The position numbers and the translations under genes are program-made. 46,688 nucleotides of DNA from a virus, in IMG/VR virus record IMGVR_UViG_3300050821_006389, positions 1 to 46,688 of that record; one strand, given 5' to 3'. Below, one piece after another: positions 38,967 through 46,688 of the stretch; position 1 is the first letter of the stretch, and the number at the start of each line of letters is the position of its first letter. The notes below the pieces were generated by a model. That model did not search any database, was not told the DNA's origin, and was given only the letters and a program-made list of their open reading frames with translations.

Positions 38967-41900
38967 GTGGCCGACGATTTGAGCTATGAGGAGGCGGCGC
39001 CGCAGTCGGGCGAGTTGAGTTACGAGCAGGCCGCCCAACCCGGAGAGCTCAGCTACGAGCAGGCATCGCAGCCGCCAAAGCGTGTGGGCGGGCTGATCCA
39101 CGCGCCGGGTGAACTGGCAGAAACCGTTCCGCAATTCTTCAACCTCCTCGGCACCCCGGAAGGCCGTGCTGCACTCTGGCGCGGGACCAAGCAAGAATTG
39201 GAAAACCTGGTCGCGCCATTCAAAGTCTATGGCGAGGCCGCGGCTGGCAAGCCGATCACACCGGAGCAGGAGATCGAGGGCGGGATAGCTGGTGCGATGC
39301 TCACCATGGGCACCGGCACCAAGTTCCCGTTCGCCAAGAAAATCGTGCCGATCCTGCAGGAGTTTAACGATACGGTGATGTCGAGCGCAGCAGTGCGCCT
39401 CGATGCGTTTGCGCGCACCGGCAGTTCTGACGGTGTGAAGCTTGAGCCGCCGATCGCGGGCACGGTGCCGGAGCCGCCGATCAAGCCGCCGGCAGGCGCG
39501 CCGGAACCGGAAATCAAGGTTCCGTCCTACATTCCGCCGCATTTGAGGGAGGAGTGGATAAAGCATAAGCGCCAAGTTCTTGAGTATGCGAAGCCTCGCT
39601 CGGACAATATTGCGCCGTTGCGCCGCTCGGAGGCCGCGCAAACCGGCGATCCCCTCATCGACATGGTAATCAATCATCCGCTGACGCAGACGGTCATTGA
39701 TCGTCCAATTGTTGATCGCTCACATACCATTCCTTATATGGCTGGCGGCTCGGCCCCGCTGGCTAATCCTACGATCTATGTCGAAAAGAGCGTACCAAAA
39801 ACACAGACCGTCAACGGCATCACTTTCGATCCTGCCGACCCATGGATTGTTCATGAGAACGTCGAGCAGACGGTCATGGAGATACTGATCGAGAACGGCA
39901 TGGCGCCGGAGCAGGCCTACCGCACGGCACATTTCGGTTGGGCCGAGCCGGCAGAGCAGGCATGGTATCGCGCGCACGGCATTGACCAGGAAGCCGCTGA
40001 GGCCGAGCAAGCAAAGTGGCTGCCGCGCATTCAGCACGAAAATGCGACCGACATTCCGGCCGATCTCTACGACAAGCCGTATCCCGGCTCGCAGCCTGGC
40101 CGCGCACACGATGAGGCGATAGCCGAGGCGCAGCCAACGCCGGAGGAAATGGCGCGGGCGCGGGACATCATCCGCAATGCGCCGGAACTGCAGCCGCGTA
40201 GTGCCGAGCCGGTGCTGCAGCAGGCCAGGAGCCTCGGGGTGATCGGGCCGGAGAAGGATTTGCCGGTGGACGAGAAGCCGGCCACGGCTGCGCAGCGCGC
40301 CATCCCGGCATCGCGCCGGCCGGACGACAAGATCACCATGACACCGGCCGGCGAGCCGATCGGCGCATGGGAAGCGCGGTTCAAGGATTGGGTGTCGCGC
40401 GTCAAAGAGCCGGAGGATGTCAAGCCGTTCATTGAACGAGCAGCAGAGGAAAACAACAATTTCCCGGAGGCGCGCGCCGGCAGTGTTCCACCGGAGCATG
40501 TCGAGGTTGTTGCCAAGGCGGCCGGCATCAATGCTGCAAAGATCGACGTTGCGGAGTTGTCGGCAAAATTCAACACGCCTGACAAAATCAGGATGGTCAA
40601 GCAAGCGCTTGATGTGGCGTTGCAGGACTTCAAGGCGGCCAAGGGCCTGGTCGAGGATGACCCGTCGATTGAGAACATCGGTAAGATGCTCGAAGCGGAA
40701 GTGCGGCGCGATTACGTGCTGGAATATACGGTCGGGTTGCGTGCCGAGTGGGGCAGGACAGGACACGCGCTGCGCGACCTGCTGGAAGCCGGCAAAGGGC
40801 CTTCGTCTGGATTAGCAGAGGATTTCAAGACGCAGGCCCCGAAAGAAGTCACCGACGTTGTTCATGCGGCGCGTGAATTTGCCGACAAGGCGGCGCGCGC
40901 TGCCAAGCCGAAGGCGCCTGGCGAGAAAACACCGGCCACAGAGGAGGAAGGGCCGCTCGGATTGATGCAGCTGATCAAGACTGCCGAGGATTTGGTCGAA
41001 GCCCACAAATCAAAGACCCCCGGTGAAAAAACACCAGAAGTATCTCCCGAGGTTAAGGAGTTGATCAAGACCTCGGAGGCTGTCGTCAATCTGATGCGCC
41101 GCCCGCAAGCAGGCGAGCCTCCCGCCTTGAGTGTCCGGCCGCTCCGGCAACTTCATGAGGAAGGCAAGGAAGCTGCTCCACGAAGCCCGCTGGCAAGTTT
41201 CAATGCGCTTATTTCCGAGGCGGAGCGAAATGTCACCGCCGGCGTGAAGGCGGGCAAAGAGCCGAAGGCGGCAATGCCGCAAGAGCTCCGCGACATGGTT
41301 GGGGCTGCAGAAAATCTCACCAAGTTTTTGGACAAGGCAAGGCTTATCAATGAATTGCTGGCGAGCAAGGGCCGCACGCCGAAAGACATGGCGGATTTTG
41401 CTCGTGCTACGCGCGGGCTTGACGATGAGGGTATGGCGCGGGCGTTGACCAACATGCGCGGCAAGGGGCCGGGCTGGCTGCATTGGGCTGTGTCGCAAGC
41501 GCTGATCTCCGGCGTCATTACCCATACGTTCTACACCGGCACCAACCTGATGTTCATGGAATTGGAGCGTGTCGTCGCTCCAACCATAGCTGCTATGTTT
41601 GACAGGATTCGCGGCAATCCCGATCCGGTCCTTTTCGGAGAAATCGGCGCTGCTCAGCGCGCGATCATCAGCAGCATCCCGCAAGCGTTCCAGGCTTCCA
41701 AGCAGGCATTCAAGACTGGATTGCGTGTGCCGCTGCCGCGTGAGCTCGAACTATTGGCGAAAGAGGCTGCGGGGCCGAAGGCGGCAGAAAAGGCGATGGT
41801 GCCGTATACTACCGGACAGACGGTTGATTGGGGCATCATGCGCCGGATCGCGAGCGATGAGACGCTGGCGAAGGTCGAGCGCTATGGCGGGCTGCCTGGC

Positions 41901-43253
41901 CGGAGCGCGAACTTCCAGCACACGTTTTTCAAGAACTTGAGCTTTCACGCCAGCATGGATTCACAAGCTTACCGCATGGCGGCAAAGGAAGGTCTCGATC
42001 CGAAGTCACAAGAGTTCGCCACCCGGCAGGCTTTCTTGAAAGCCAATCCGACCGACGCGATGATCGAGAAGGGAGTACAGGACGGTTATTCCGGCACCTT
42101 CATGGAACAGCTCGGCGAGAAAACCGCGGCGTTCTCGCGGATGGTGAGAGATACGCCACTGCAGTGGGTGTTCTTTTTCACGCATATTCCGATGAACATT
42201 GCCCGCGCCGGTGTCCGCTATACGGCTCCTTATCTCGGCAAGGAAATGCGCGCGGATATGCTGGGCGAGAACGGCATGTCCAAGCAGAATCTTGCTTATG
42301 CCAAGTGGACGCTTGGCAGTAGCCTCATGGGTTATGCTGTTTACAAAGGGCTGATGGATGAGGCGAACGGCTCCTATCCGAGCGATCCCGATGAGAAGCG
42401 GCGCTGGCAAATGGAAGGCCGGCCAACCAACTCGATCAAGGCTTTCGATCAGTGGTGGTCGCTCGAACGGTTGGGCCCGCCTGGAATTGCATTCAAGCTT
42501 GGCGCCGATCTCGGCTACATCATCCGGTCCTGGGATCACCAGGACAAGAGCATGGGTGAGAACATCACCAATGCTGCGGGGCATCTAGCGATTGCGTTTG
42601 CAAACGCCTATTCGACAGAGGCGGGGTTCCAGGGTGTGGCGAACCTGATGGATTTGCTTCAAGGCAAGCGGACGCCCGCGGAATGGGGTGCCTATCAAGG
42701 GGCGTCGTTCGCGCAGCCCGTTTCGATGCTGAGCCAGGCTGCGAGCTTCACCGATCCGCACATGCGGGAAGCACGGACGCTGATTGAAGGCATCATGATG
42801 CGACTGCCGGGCCTGCGCCAGAAGTTGGAACCAAAGCTTGACCCGGTGTTCGGAACTCCGATGCCCAATCCCGGCTATCATTCGATCGAGCGGCACGCGC
42901 CGGTGACGGCCGATCCGATCAAGCTCGAAATGGAGCACGCCGGCTATTTCCCGGCCAAGCCATCCAACCATGTCGGCGGAGTGAAGTTGACGCCGGAGCT
43001 TTATCACCGCTATCAGGCGACCGCGGGACCGCTAGCCCATGAAATCCTAGGTGAAATGATCCAGCAGCCGGAGTGGGAAACTCTGCCGGCGGGATTGAAG
43101 AAGCAGCAGTTGCAAAAAGGACTTGAAATAGCCCGCAAGGCCGCTAGGGATGCACTACAGGCCGAGAACCCCGAGCTTGTTATGCAGGGTATGAAGAACA
43201 AGCTTGAGCGGGCCGGCCTCGAGGAGGAGCCGGTAGGCTTTACCGGGCGCTAA
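38967..43253 (+). CDS. Large internal virion protein (gp16-like)
   Basis: 1428 residues; GTG start two bases after the previous stop region. N-terminal triple repeat of (E)LSYEQA(A/S)QP (about 4-34). Long linkers rich in Pro, Glu and Ala; helical body; hydrophobic stretches around residues 830-870 that could insert in the inner membrane. No transglycosylase motif recognised, unlike T7 gp16. Likely ejected into the host cell to complete the DNA-delivery channel. Confidence 0.75.
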   Translation: MADDLSYEEAAPQSGELSYEQAAQPGELSYEQASQPPKRVGGLIHAPGELAETVPQFFNLLGTPEGRAALWRGTKQELENLVAPFKVYGEAAAGKPITPEQEIEGGIAGAMLTMGTGTKFPFAKKIVPILQEFNDTVMSSAAVRLDAFARTGSSDGVKLEPPIAGTVPEPPIKPPAGAPEPEIKVPSYIPPHLREEWIKHKRQVLEYAKPRSDNIAPLRRSEAAQTGDPLIDMVINHPLTQTVIDRPIVDRSHTIPYMAGGSAPLANPTIYVEKSVPKTQTVNGITFDPADPWIVHENVEQTVMEILIENGMAPEQAYRTAHFGWAEPAEQAWYRAHGIDQEAAEAEQAKWLPRIQHENATDIPADLYDKPYPGSQPGRAHDEAIAEAQPTPEEMARARDIIRNAPELQPRSAEPVLQQARSLGVIGPEKDLPVDEKPATAAQRAIPASRRPDDKITMTPAGEPIGAWEARFKDWVSRVKEPEDVKPFIERAAEENNNFPEARAGSVPPEHVEVVAKAAGINAAKIDVAELSAKFNTPDKIRMVKQALDVALQDFKAAKGLVEDDPSIENIGKMLEAEVRRDYVLEYTVGLRAEWGRTGHALRDLLEAGKGPSSGLAEDFKTQAPKEVTDVVHAAREFADKAARAAKPKAPGEKTPATEEEGPLGLMQLIKTAEDLVEAHKSKTPGEKTPEVSPEVKELIKTSEAVVNLMRRPQAGEPPALSVRPLRQLHEEGKEAAPRSPLASFNALISEAERNVTAGVKAGKEPKAAMPQELRDMVGAAENLTKFLDKARLINELLASKGRTPKDMADFARATRGLDDEGMARALTNMRGKGPGWLHWAVSQALISGVITHTFYTGTNLMFMELERVVAPTIAAMFDRIRGNPDPVLFGEIGAAQRAIISSIPQAFQASKQAFKTGLRVPLPRELELLAKEAAGPKAAEKAMVPYTTGQTVDWGIMRRIASDETLAKVERYGGLPGRSANFQHTFFKNLSFHASMDSQAYRMAAKEGLDPKSQEFATRQAFLKANPTDAMIEKGVQDGYSGTFMEQLGEKTAAFSRMVRDTPLQWVFFFTHIPMNIARAGVRYTAPYLGKEMRADMLGENGMSKQNLAYAKWTLGSSLMGYAVYKGLMDEANGSYPSDPDEKRRWQMEGRPTNSIKAFDQWWSLERLGPPGIAFKLGADLGYIIRSWDHQDKSMGENITNAAGHLAIAFANAYSTEAGFQGVANLMDLLQGKRTPAEWGAYQGASFAQPVSMLSQAASFTDPHMREARTLIEGIMMRLPGLRQKLEPKLDPVFGTPMPNPGYHSIERHAPVTADPIKLEMEHAGYFPAKPSNHVGGVKLTPELYHRYQATAGPLAHEILGEMIQQPEWETLPAGLKKQQLQKGLEIARKAARDALQAENPELVMQGMKNKLERAGLEEEPVGFTGR

Positions 43254-43254
43254 A

Positions 43255-43404
43255 ATGGCCATTATTTTCGCCGTCGGCTTCCATATAGTTACTGGCCTCG
43301 GCGTGGCTGGTCTCGTCTACGGCATCATCTCCCCAATAGCCGGCGAGTCCTGGGGATTGATTGCCGGGGCCGGCATATTTGCCGTTTGGCTCACGCAGAC
43401 GTAG
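43255..43404 (+). CDS. Two-span small membrane protein (49 aa)
   Basis: MAIIFAVGFHIVTGLGVAGL and GLIAGAGIFAVWL form two helices separated by a short polar turn. Starts one base after the ejection protein stop. A holin-like candidate separate from the one at 1311. Confidence 0.55.
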   Translation: MAIIFAVGFHIVTGLGVAGLVYGIISPIAGESWGLIAGAGIFAVWLTQT

Positions 43405-43412
43405 GCACTCCC

Positions 43413-43423
43413 GGTGCGTTGCG
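43413..43423 (+). promoter_or_regulatory. GGTRCGTTGMG element, copy F
   Basis: GGTGCGTTGCG, 9 bases after the small membrane gene stop. Nine bases later GCCGCC / GGCGGC (43433-43438, 43447-43452) make a hairpin, loop GCTATTAG, that ends exactly at the ATG of the secreted fibre gene. Confidence 0.6.
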
Positions 43424-43452
43424 ACCATAGGTGCCGCCGCTATTAGGGCGGC

Positions 43453-45546
43453 ATGTGGCGCTCACTCCTCGCCCTCCTTGCCCTTCTCGCCGCAGGCCCA
43501 AGTGCTGCGCAGAACACCCTGCCATTCCCGAACCTGCCGCCGAACAGCGTCGTCGGACGTATCGGTGGCGGCAGCGGCCCGGCCGAGGCCATTCCGTTTG
43601 CGACGCTCAGCGGGCAGATCACGGCATCCTGCGTCACGGCCACGACTTCGGTCCTCGGCTGCGTCAAGCCGGACGGATCCACGGTTACGATCACCGGCGG
43701 CGGGGTCATCACCGCTGTAGCCGGGGCGGCCACGGCCGTCACCGTCGGCTCGACCACGATCGGCAGCGGGACCAACGGCAGCCTCCTTTGGGATAACGCC
43801 GGCACGCTGGCCAACAGCACCCTCAGCGCGCTCACCGATACGGGTTTCGGCTCGGCGCAGGGGGACATAGCCTTTCGTGGTGCCTCAACGTGGGGAGTCC
43901 TGGCGCCCGGTACGAGCGGCTTCGTGCTGCAGACCCAAGGGGCTGCCGCAAACCCGGTTTGGGGGCAGCTTGCCGCCTCGAACCTCTCGAACGGCGTTGT
44001 CGGCTCCGGGGCAGTCGTTCTTTCCGCGGGCCCGACGCTCACCGGCACCATCAGCGGCAGCTTCACCCTTGCCACGGCCTTGCCGATCGGCAGCGGCGGC
44101 ACCAGCCAGCAGACCGCACCGCTGGCTAGGAGCTCGGCCGGCCTGAACATCGATCAGCTTACCTCCAAGGGCGACCAGAATTATACGATCGCCTCGACCG
44201 ATCGTTTCGTTGGCACGTCCGCCGCCTTCACGGCCAGCCGCACCTGGACCCTACCGGCGGCCAATACCTTCACCCCTGGGCAGGCGCTCCACGTCCTCGA
44301 CATTGCCGGCGGCATCACCGGCTCCAATACCCTCGTCATTGCCCGCGCCGGTGCCGATACGATCAACGGCGGCGCCAGCGTCACGATCAATACGGCCAAT
44401 GCCGGCTACCTGCTGGTGTCCGACGGCGTGTCGAAATGGAGTGCCCAGGCCCTTGGCGCTCAGGCGACAGCCGGCGTATCGAGCCTGAACGGCTTGACCG
44501 GCGCGCTTTCGGTCGCCGGCAATGGCAATGCGATCTCGGCCGCGAGCTCGACCGTCACCGTCAATCGCATCGTCGGCAGGCCCGAAGGGCGGCTGACGCT
44601 CGTGACCGGAACGCCGGTCATGACTTCCAGCCAGACCGCCAAGAGCCAGGTCTTTTACGACTGCTACAACGGCAACGGCGTGTCGGTCTACAACGGGACG
44701 ATCGATGTTACTCTGACGATCGGCGCGTGCGAAATCTCGACCACGATGCAGACATCGAGCACCGGCGTCACCAACAACGCCGGCGTGTTCGATGTGTGGG
44801 CGGTCAATGTCTCCGGCACACTGACGATCTGCGTCGCCACCAACGGCTCCGGCGGCGGTTGGGCGAGCGATACCGGCGGCAGCAATACCGCCCGCGGCAC
44901 CGGCTACTCGCAACTCGACATCGCGACCCGGCCCTATGTCACCAACAAAAACGCGATTGCACACTGCTACAACGGCGCGACCGATGAAGGCTCGGTCAGC
45001 GCCAATCAGGCGACCTACATCGGCACATTGACCACGACGGCCGCCGGCCAGACCGGCGTCACATTTGCAACCAGCGGCGCATCGGGCTCGGCCGGTACGA
45101 TCGGGCTTTACAACGCCTACAACAAGGTACTGATCCGCTCGACGGAACAAGACACGACGGCAAGCTGGACCCTCGGCACGGTGGCATGGCGTTCCTCCCA
45201 CGGCTCGACCGCCAATCGCATCAACTATGTCGATGGCTTGGCTGATGTTTCCGTGAGGGCCGTGTTCCAGGCACAGGGGCAAGGCGTTGCCAATACGACC
45301 GATATTTACGTCGGCACCAATCGCGACAGCACCAGCGCGACACCGGTCGTCGTCACCGAGGGCCGGGCCAACAATTCCAAACCATCGATGAACAATATCA
45401 ATGATTTTGTTCCGTCTATTGGTCTGCACTTTATTCAAGCAATGGAAAATGTGGACTCGACAACGACAGCTACTTTCTACGGGACCGACCCTGATTCTGG
45501 CAGTTCTTATCAGGTCCATCAGCTTTCAGTAGAAGTAATGATGTGA
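43453..45546 (+). CDS. Secreted fibre-like protein (Sec signal peptide)
   Basis: 697 residues. Signal MWRSLLALLALLAAGPSAAQ, then NTLPFPNLPPNSVVGRIGG. The mature part is Gly/Ser/Thr-rich, repetitive beta sequence as in phage tail fibres (GTSGFVLQTQGAAANPVWGQ, LPIGSGGTS). The C-terminal third has YDCYNGNGVSVYNG and WTLGTVAWRSS, globular-looking. Fibre proteins with signal peptides are known in Rhizobiales phages as far as I recall but unexplained. The hairpin before the ATG leaves no open ribosome-binding site. Confidence 0.7.
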   Translation: MWRSLLALLALLAAGPSAAQNTLPFPNLPPNSVVGRIGGGSGPAEAIPFATLSGQITASCVTATTSVLGCVKPDGSTVTITGGGVITAVAGAATAVTVGSTTIGSGTNGSLLWDNAGTLANSTLSALTDTGFGSAQGDIAFRGASTWGVLAPGTSGFVLQTQGAAANPVWGQLAASNLSNGVVGSGAVVLSAGPTLTGTISGSFTLATALPIGSGGTSQQTAPLARSSAGLNIDQLTSKGDQNYTIASTDRFVGTSAAFTASRTWTLPAANTFTPGQALHVLDIAGGITGSNTLVIARAGADTINGGASVTINTANAGYLLVSDGVSKWSAQALGAQATAGVSSLNGLTGALSVAGNGNAISAASSTVTVNRIVGRPEGRLTLVTGTPVMTSSQTAKSQVFYDCYNGNGVSVYNGTIDVTLTIGACEISTTMQTSSTGVTNNAGVFDVWAVNVSGTLTICVATNGSGGGWASDTGGSNTARGTGYSQLDIATRPYVTNKNAIAHCYNGATDEGSVSANQATYIGTLTTTAAGQTGVTFATSGASGSAGTIGLYNAYNKVLIRSTEQDTTASWTLGTVAWRSSHGSTANRINYVDGLADVSVRAVFQAQGQGVANTTDIYVGTNRDSTSATPVVVTEGRANNSKPSMNNINDFVPSIGLHFIQAMENVDSTTTATFYGTDPDSGSSYQVHQLSVEVMM

Positions 45547-45553
45547 GGGGACA

Positions 45554-45943
45554 ATGAGGGGCTGCAAAACTCTGCTCTACGCCGGCGTGCTGCTTCTGAT
45601 CTGTGCGGCCGCAGTGCTGCTCGCCATGTCGGTCAAGCAGGCGCGGGCGCACATACCCGATCATCCTGAATTAAACGACTGGATGATGTCCCTAAAGAGC
45701 CAGAGCGGCAATCCCTGCTGTTCTGAGATCGACGGCAGCACGGTCCCCGATGTTGATTGGGACACGGTGCGCATCGTCAATGATGAGCAGCGGTTCCGTG
45801 TCCATCTTGGCGGCGAGTGGATCGTTGTCGAACCTTTTCAGGTAGTCGAGAACCCCAACAGGTTCGGGCCGGCAATTGTGTGGATTTATTACGCTGACGG
45901 GAAGCCCAAGGTACGCTGTTTTCTGCCTGGTGCGGGAGCATAG
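45554..45943 (+). CDS. Exported small protein, Bradyrhizobium-type (129 aa)
   Basis: N-terminal signal/anchor (about 7-27), probable cleavage around ARAHIP. The mature part has HPELNDWMMSLKSQSGNPCCSE and DGSTVPDVDWDTVRI with RFRVHLGGEWIVVE. This matches a small secreted family common in Bradyrhizobium and its phages as I recall. No function known. It is placed after the secreted fibre gene. Confidence 0.6.
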   Translation: MRGCKTLLYAGVLLLICAAAVLLAMSVKQARAHIPDHPELNDWMMSLKSQSGNPCCSEIDGSTVPDVDWDTVRIVNDEQRFRVHLGGEWIVVEPFQVVENPNRFGPAIVWIYYADGKPKVRCFLPGAGA

Positions 45944-45946
45944 CCC

Positions 45947-46036
45947 ATGACCGATGAACAAATACTCGTGCTTTTCATCTTCTGGCTGGCGCTTTGTTAT
46001 CAGCCGAATGAACGTGTAGAGGCCAAAACAGCATGA
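45947..46036 (+). CDS. Membrane mini-protein before endolysin (29 aa)
   Basis: MTDEQILVLFIFWLALCYQP then a short polar tail; one membrane helix. It overlaps the endolysin start by 4 bases, so the two are coupled. A possible pinholin-like or lysis-timing peptide, by position only. Confidence 0.45.
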   Translation: MTDEQILVLFIFWLALCYQPNERVEAKTA

Positions 46037-46548
46037 AAACATCACCAGCCGGCCGCGCGCTGATCGAGGAGTTCGAGGGGCTGTTCCTCGAAGCCTACGA
46101 CGATTTCAATGATCATGTCGTCCATCCCGGTGAGCACATTCGCGGCACGCTCACAATCGGCTACGGCCACACATCGGCGGCCGGCCTGCCGCATGTCTAT
46201 CCGGGGATGAAGGTCACCAAAGAACAGGCCGATCAAATTCTGGCATCTGACCTGGCGGCCGTCGAGGCGGATGTGGCTCACCACGTCAAGATGCCGATTA
46301 GCCAGCATAACTTCGACGCGCTGGTCAGCTTTGATTTCAATACCGGCGCGCTCGATCGCAGCAACGTCCTGCGCGCGATCAATAGCGGCCATCCAGCGCT
46401 TGTGCCTGGCGACCTAATGGCGTGGGTTCATGCCGGCGGCCGTGTGCTCAGCGGGCTCGTGCGGCGCCGTCGCGCAGAGGGCAAGCTGTGGGCGACGCCT
46501 GATCTGCCGCCAGTCATCCTGCACCAGACCGCGCAGGCAAAGCCATGA
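46033..46548 (+). CDS. Endolysin, GH24 lysozyme (intact copy)
   Basis: 171 residues. Catalytic Glu15 in EEFEG, Asp23/24 in AYDD, and TIGYGHT (41-47) supply the Glu-Asp-Thr triad of T4/P22-type lysozymes. A 13-residue insertion between AYDD and LTIGYGHT resembles other phage GH24 endolysins. No signal peptide, so a holin is needed. The last 113 residues match the partial copy at 3-410, with a shorter C-terminus here. Confidence 0.9.
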   Translation: MKTSPAGRALIEEFEGLFLEAYDDFNDHVVHPGEHIRGTLTIGYGHTSAAGLPHVYPGMKVTKEQADQILASDLAAVEADVAHHVKMPISQHNFDALVSFDFNTGALDRSNVLRAINSGHPALVPGDLMAWVHAGGRVLSGLVRRRRAEGKLWATPDLPPVILHQTAQAKP

Positions 46549-46688
46549 CCCTAGCCCGCTACGCCTGCCATGGCCTCGGTGTCGTGCAGCCGATCGACCT
46601 TGTTGCGCTCGATCTCAACCGCGAAACGCCGGATCTGCCGCCGTTCCAGATCGTCGGCGGCTTCAATCCGCCGGTGCATCAGGCAGAG
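46157..46688 (+). repeat. Terminal direct repeat, right copy (diverged)
   Basis: Partner of 1-550. If it marks circular closure, the unit genome is about 46156 bp. Divergence argues against a simple exact assembly overlap. Confidence 0.85.
46545..46688 (+). CDS. Alpha/beta hydrolase (5' part only)
   Basis: First 48 codons of the gene also present intact at 407-946. ATG here where the other copy has GTG. It overlaps the endolysin stop, as in the other copy. Runs off the window end. Confidence 0.8.
   Translation, partial: MTLARYACHGLGVVQPIDLVALDLNRETPDLPPFQIVGGFNPPVHQAE

Noticed and set aside
37890-39677. Long minus-strand open frame (595 codons) opposite the ejection proteins
   Set aside because: Arg/Leu/His-rich shadow of two well-supported genes; composition is typical of an antisense frame.
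1-46688. CRISPR array, insertion sequence or transposase
   Set aside because: No regularly spaced repeats with unique spacers and no transposase-like ORF with flanking inverted repeats were seen.

Overview
This window is essentially one complete genome of a tailed dsDNA phage with podovirus (short-tail) architecture. It has a T7-type head-tail connector (portal), scaffold, capsid, tail tubular proteins A and B, and three internal (ejection) virion proteins. It combines these with a temperate-style immunity and replication region. The DNA is GC-rich. A GcrA-family regulator, a DnaA-domain protein, the codon bias and the style of the small proteins all point to an alphaproteobacterial host, probably Hyphomicrobiales (Bradyrhizobium/Rhodopseudomonas-like); the host is inferred. 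The two window ends (1-550 and 46157-46688) are diverged copies of the same endolysin/hydrolase segment. The contig therefore either closes on itself at about 46.16 kb from a mixed population, or carries two lysis-cassette alleles.

Layout. (1) 1-2450, plus strand: end of the endolysin, a serine hydrolase and small membrane/holin/spanin-like proteins. (2) 2665-4787, minus strand: early left operon of small proteins, an SSB-like protein with a DDIPF tail, and a DnaA domain IV protein. (3) 4814-5417: genetic switch with a short CI-like repressor (minus) facing a Cro-like protein (plus). A recurring 17-bp operator sits in the promoters, and two promoters appear to give leaderless mRNAs. (4) 5851-9843, plus: HTH regulator, RusA resolvase, GcrA, C5-cytosine methyltransferase with a large overlapping reading frame, replication organiser and loader-like proteins. 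(5) 9747-11808, minus: accessory operon of short proteins built from repeated ribosome-binding-site cassettes, expressed from a promoter with a palindromic operator. (6) 12200-12905: the only long non-coding stretch. (7) 12906-45943, plus (one antisense gene): late region with a candidate Acb2-type anti-CBASS protein, terminase, FkbM methyltransferase, portal, scaffold, capsid, several proteins with Sec signal peptides, a TPR-glycosyltransferase, a GH12-like protein, a beta-helix tailspike, oversized tail tubular proteins with inserted carbohydrate-binding-like modules, ejection proteins, and a secreted fibre-like protein. (8) 45947-46688: a tiny membrane peptide, the intact endolysin and the start of the hydrolase.

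No integrase, partition system, DNA polymerase, primase or RNA polymerase is visible. Replication and transcription must lean on the host, and how lysogeny would be maintained is open. The strongest unexplained signal is an 11-bp element, GGTRCGTTGMG. It occurs six times, always on the plus strand between genes, and four copies stand before late gene blocks. Two of those share a 10-nt spacer followed by a hairpin ending at the start codon. It looks like a phage-specific late promoter or processing site. Functions are assigned from remembered family motifs; no database search was run.
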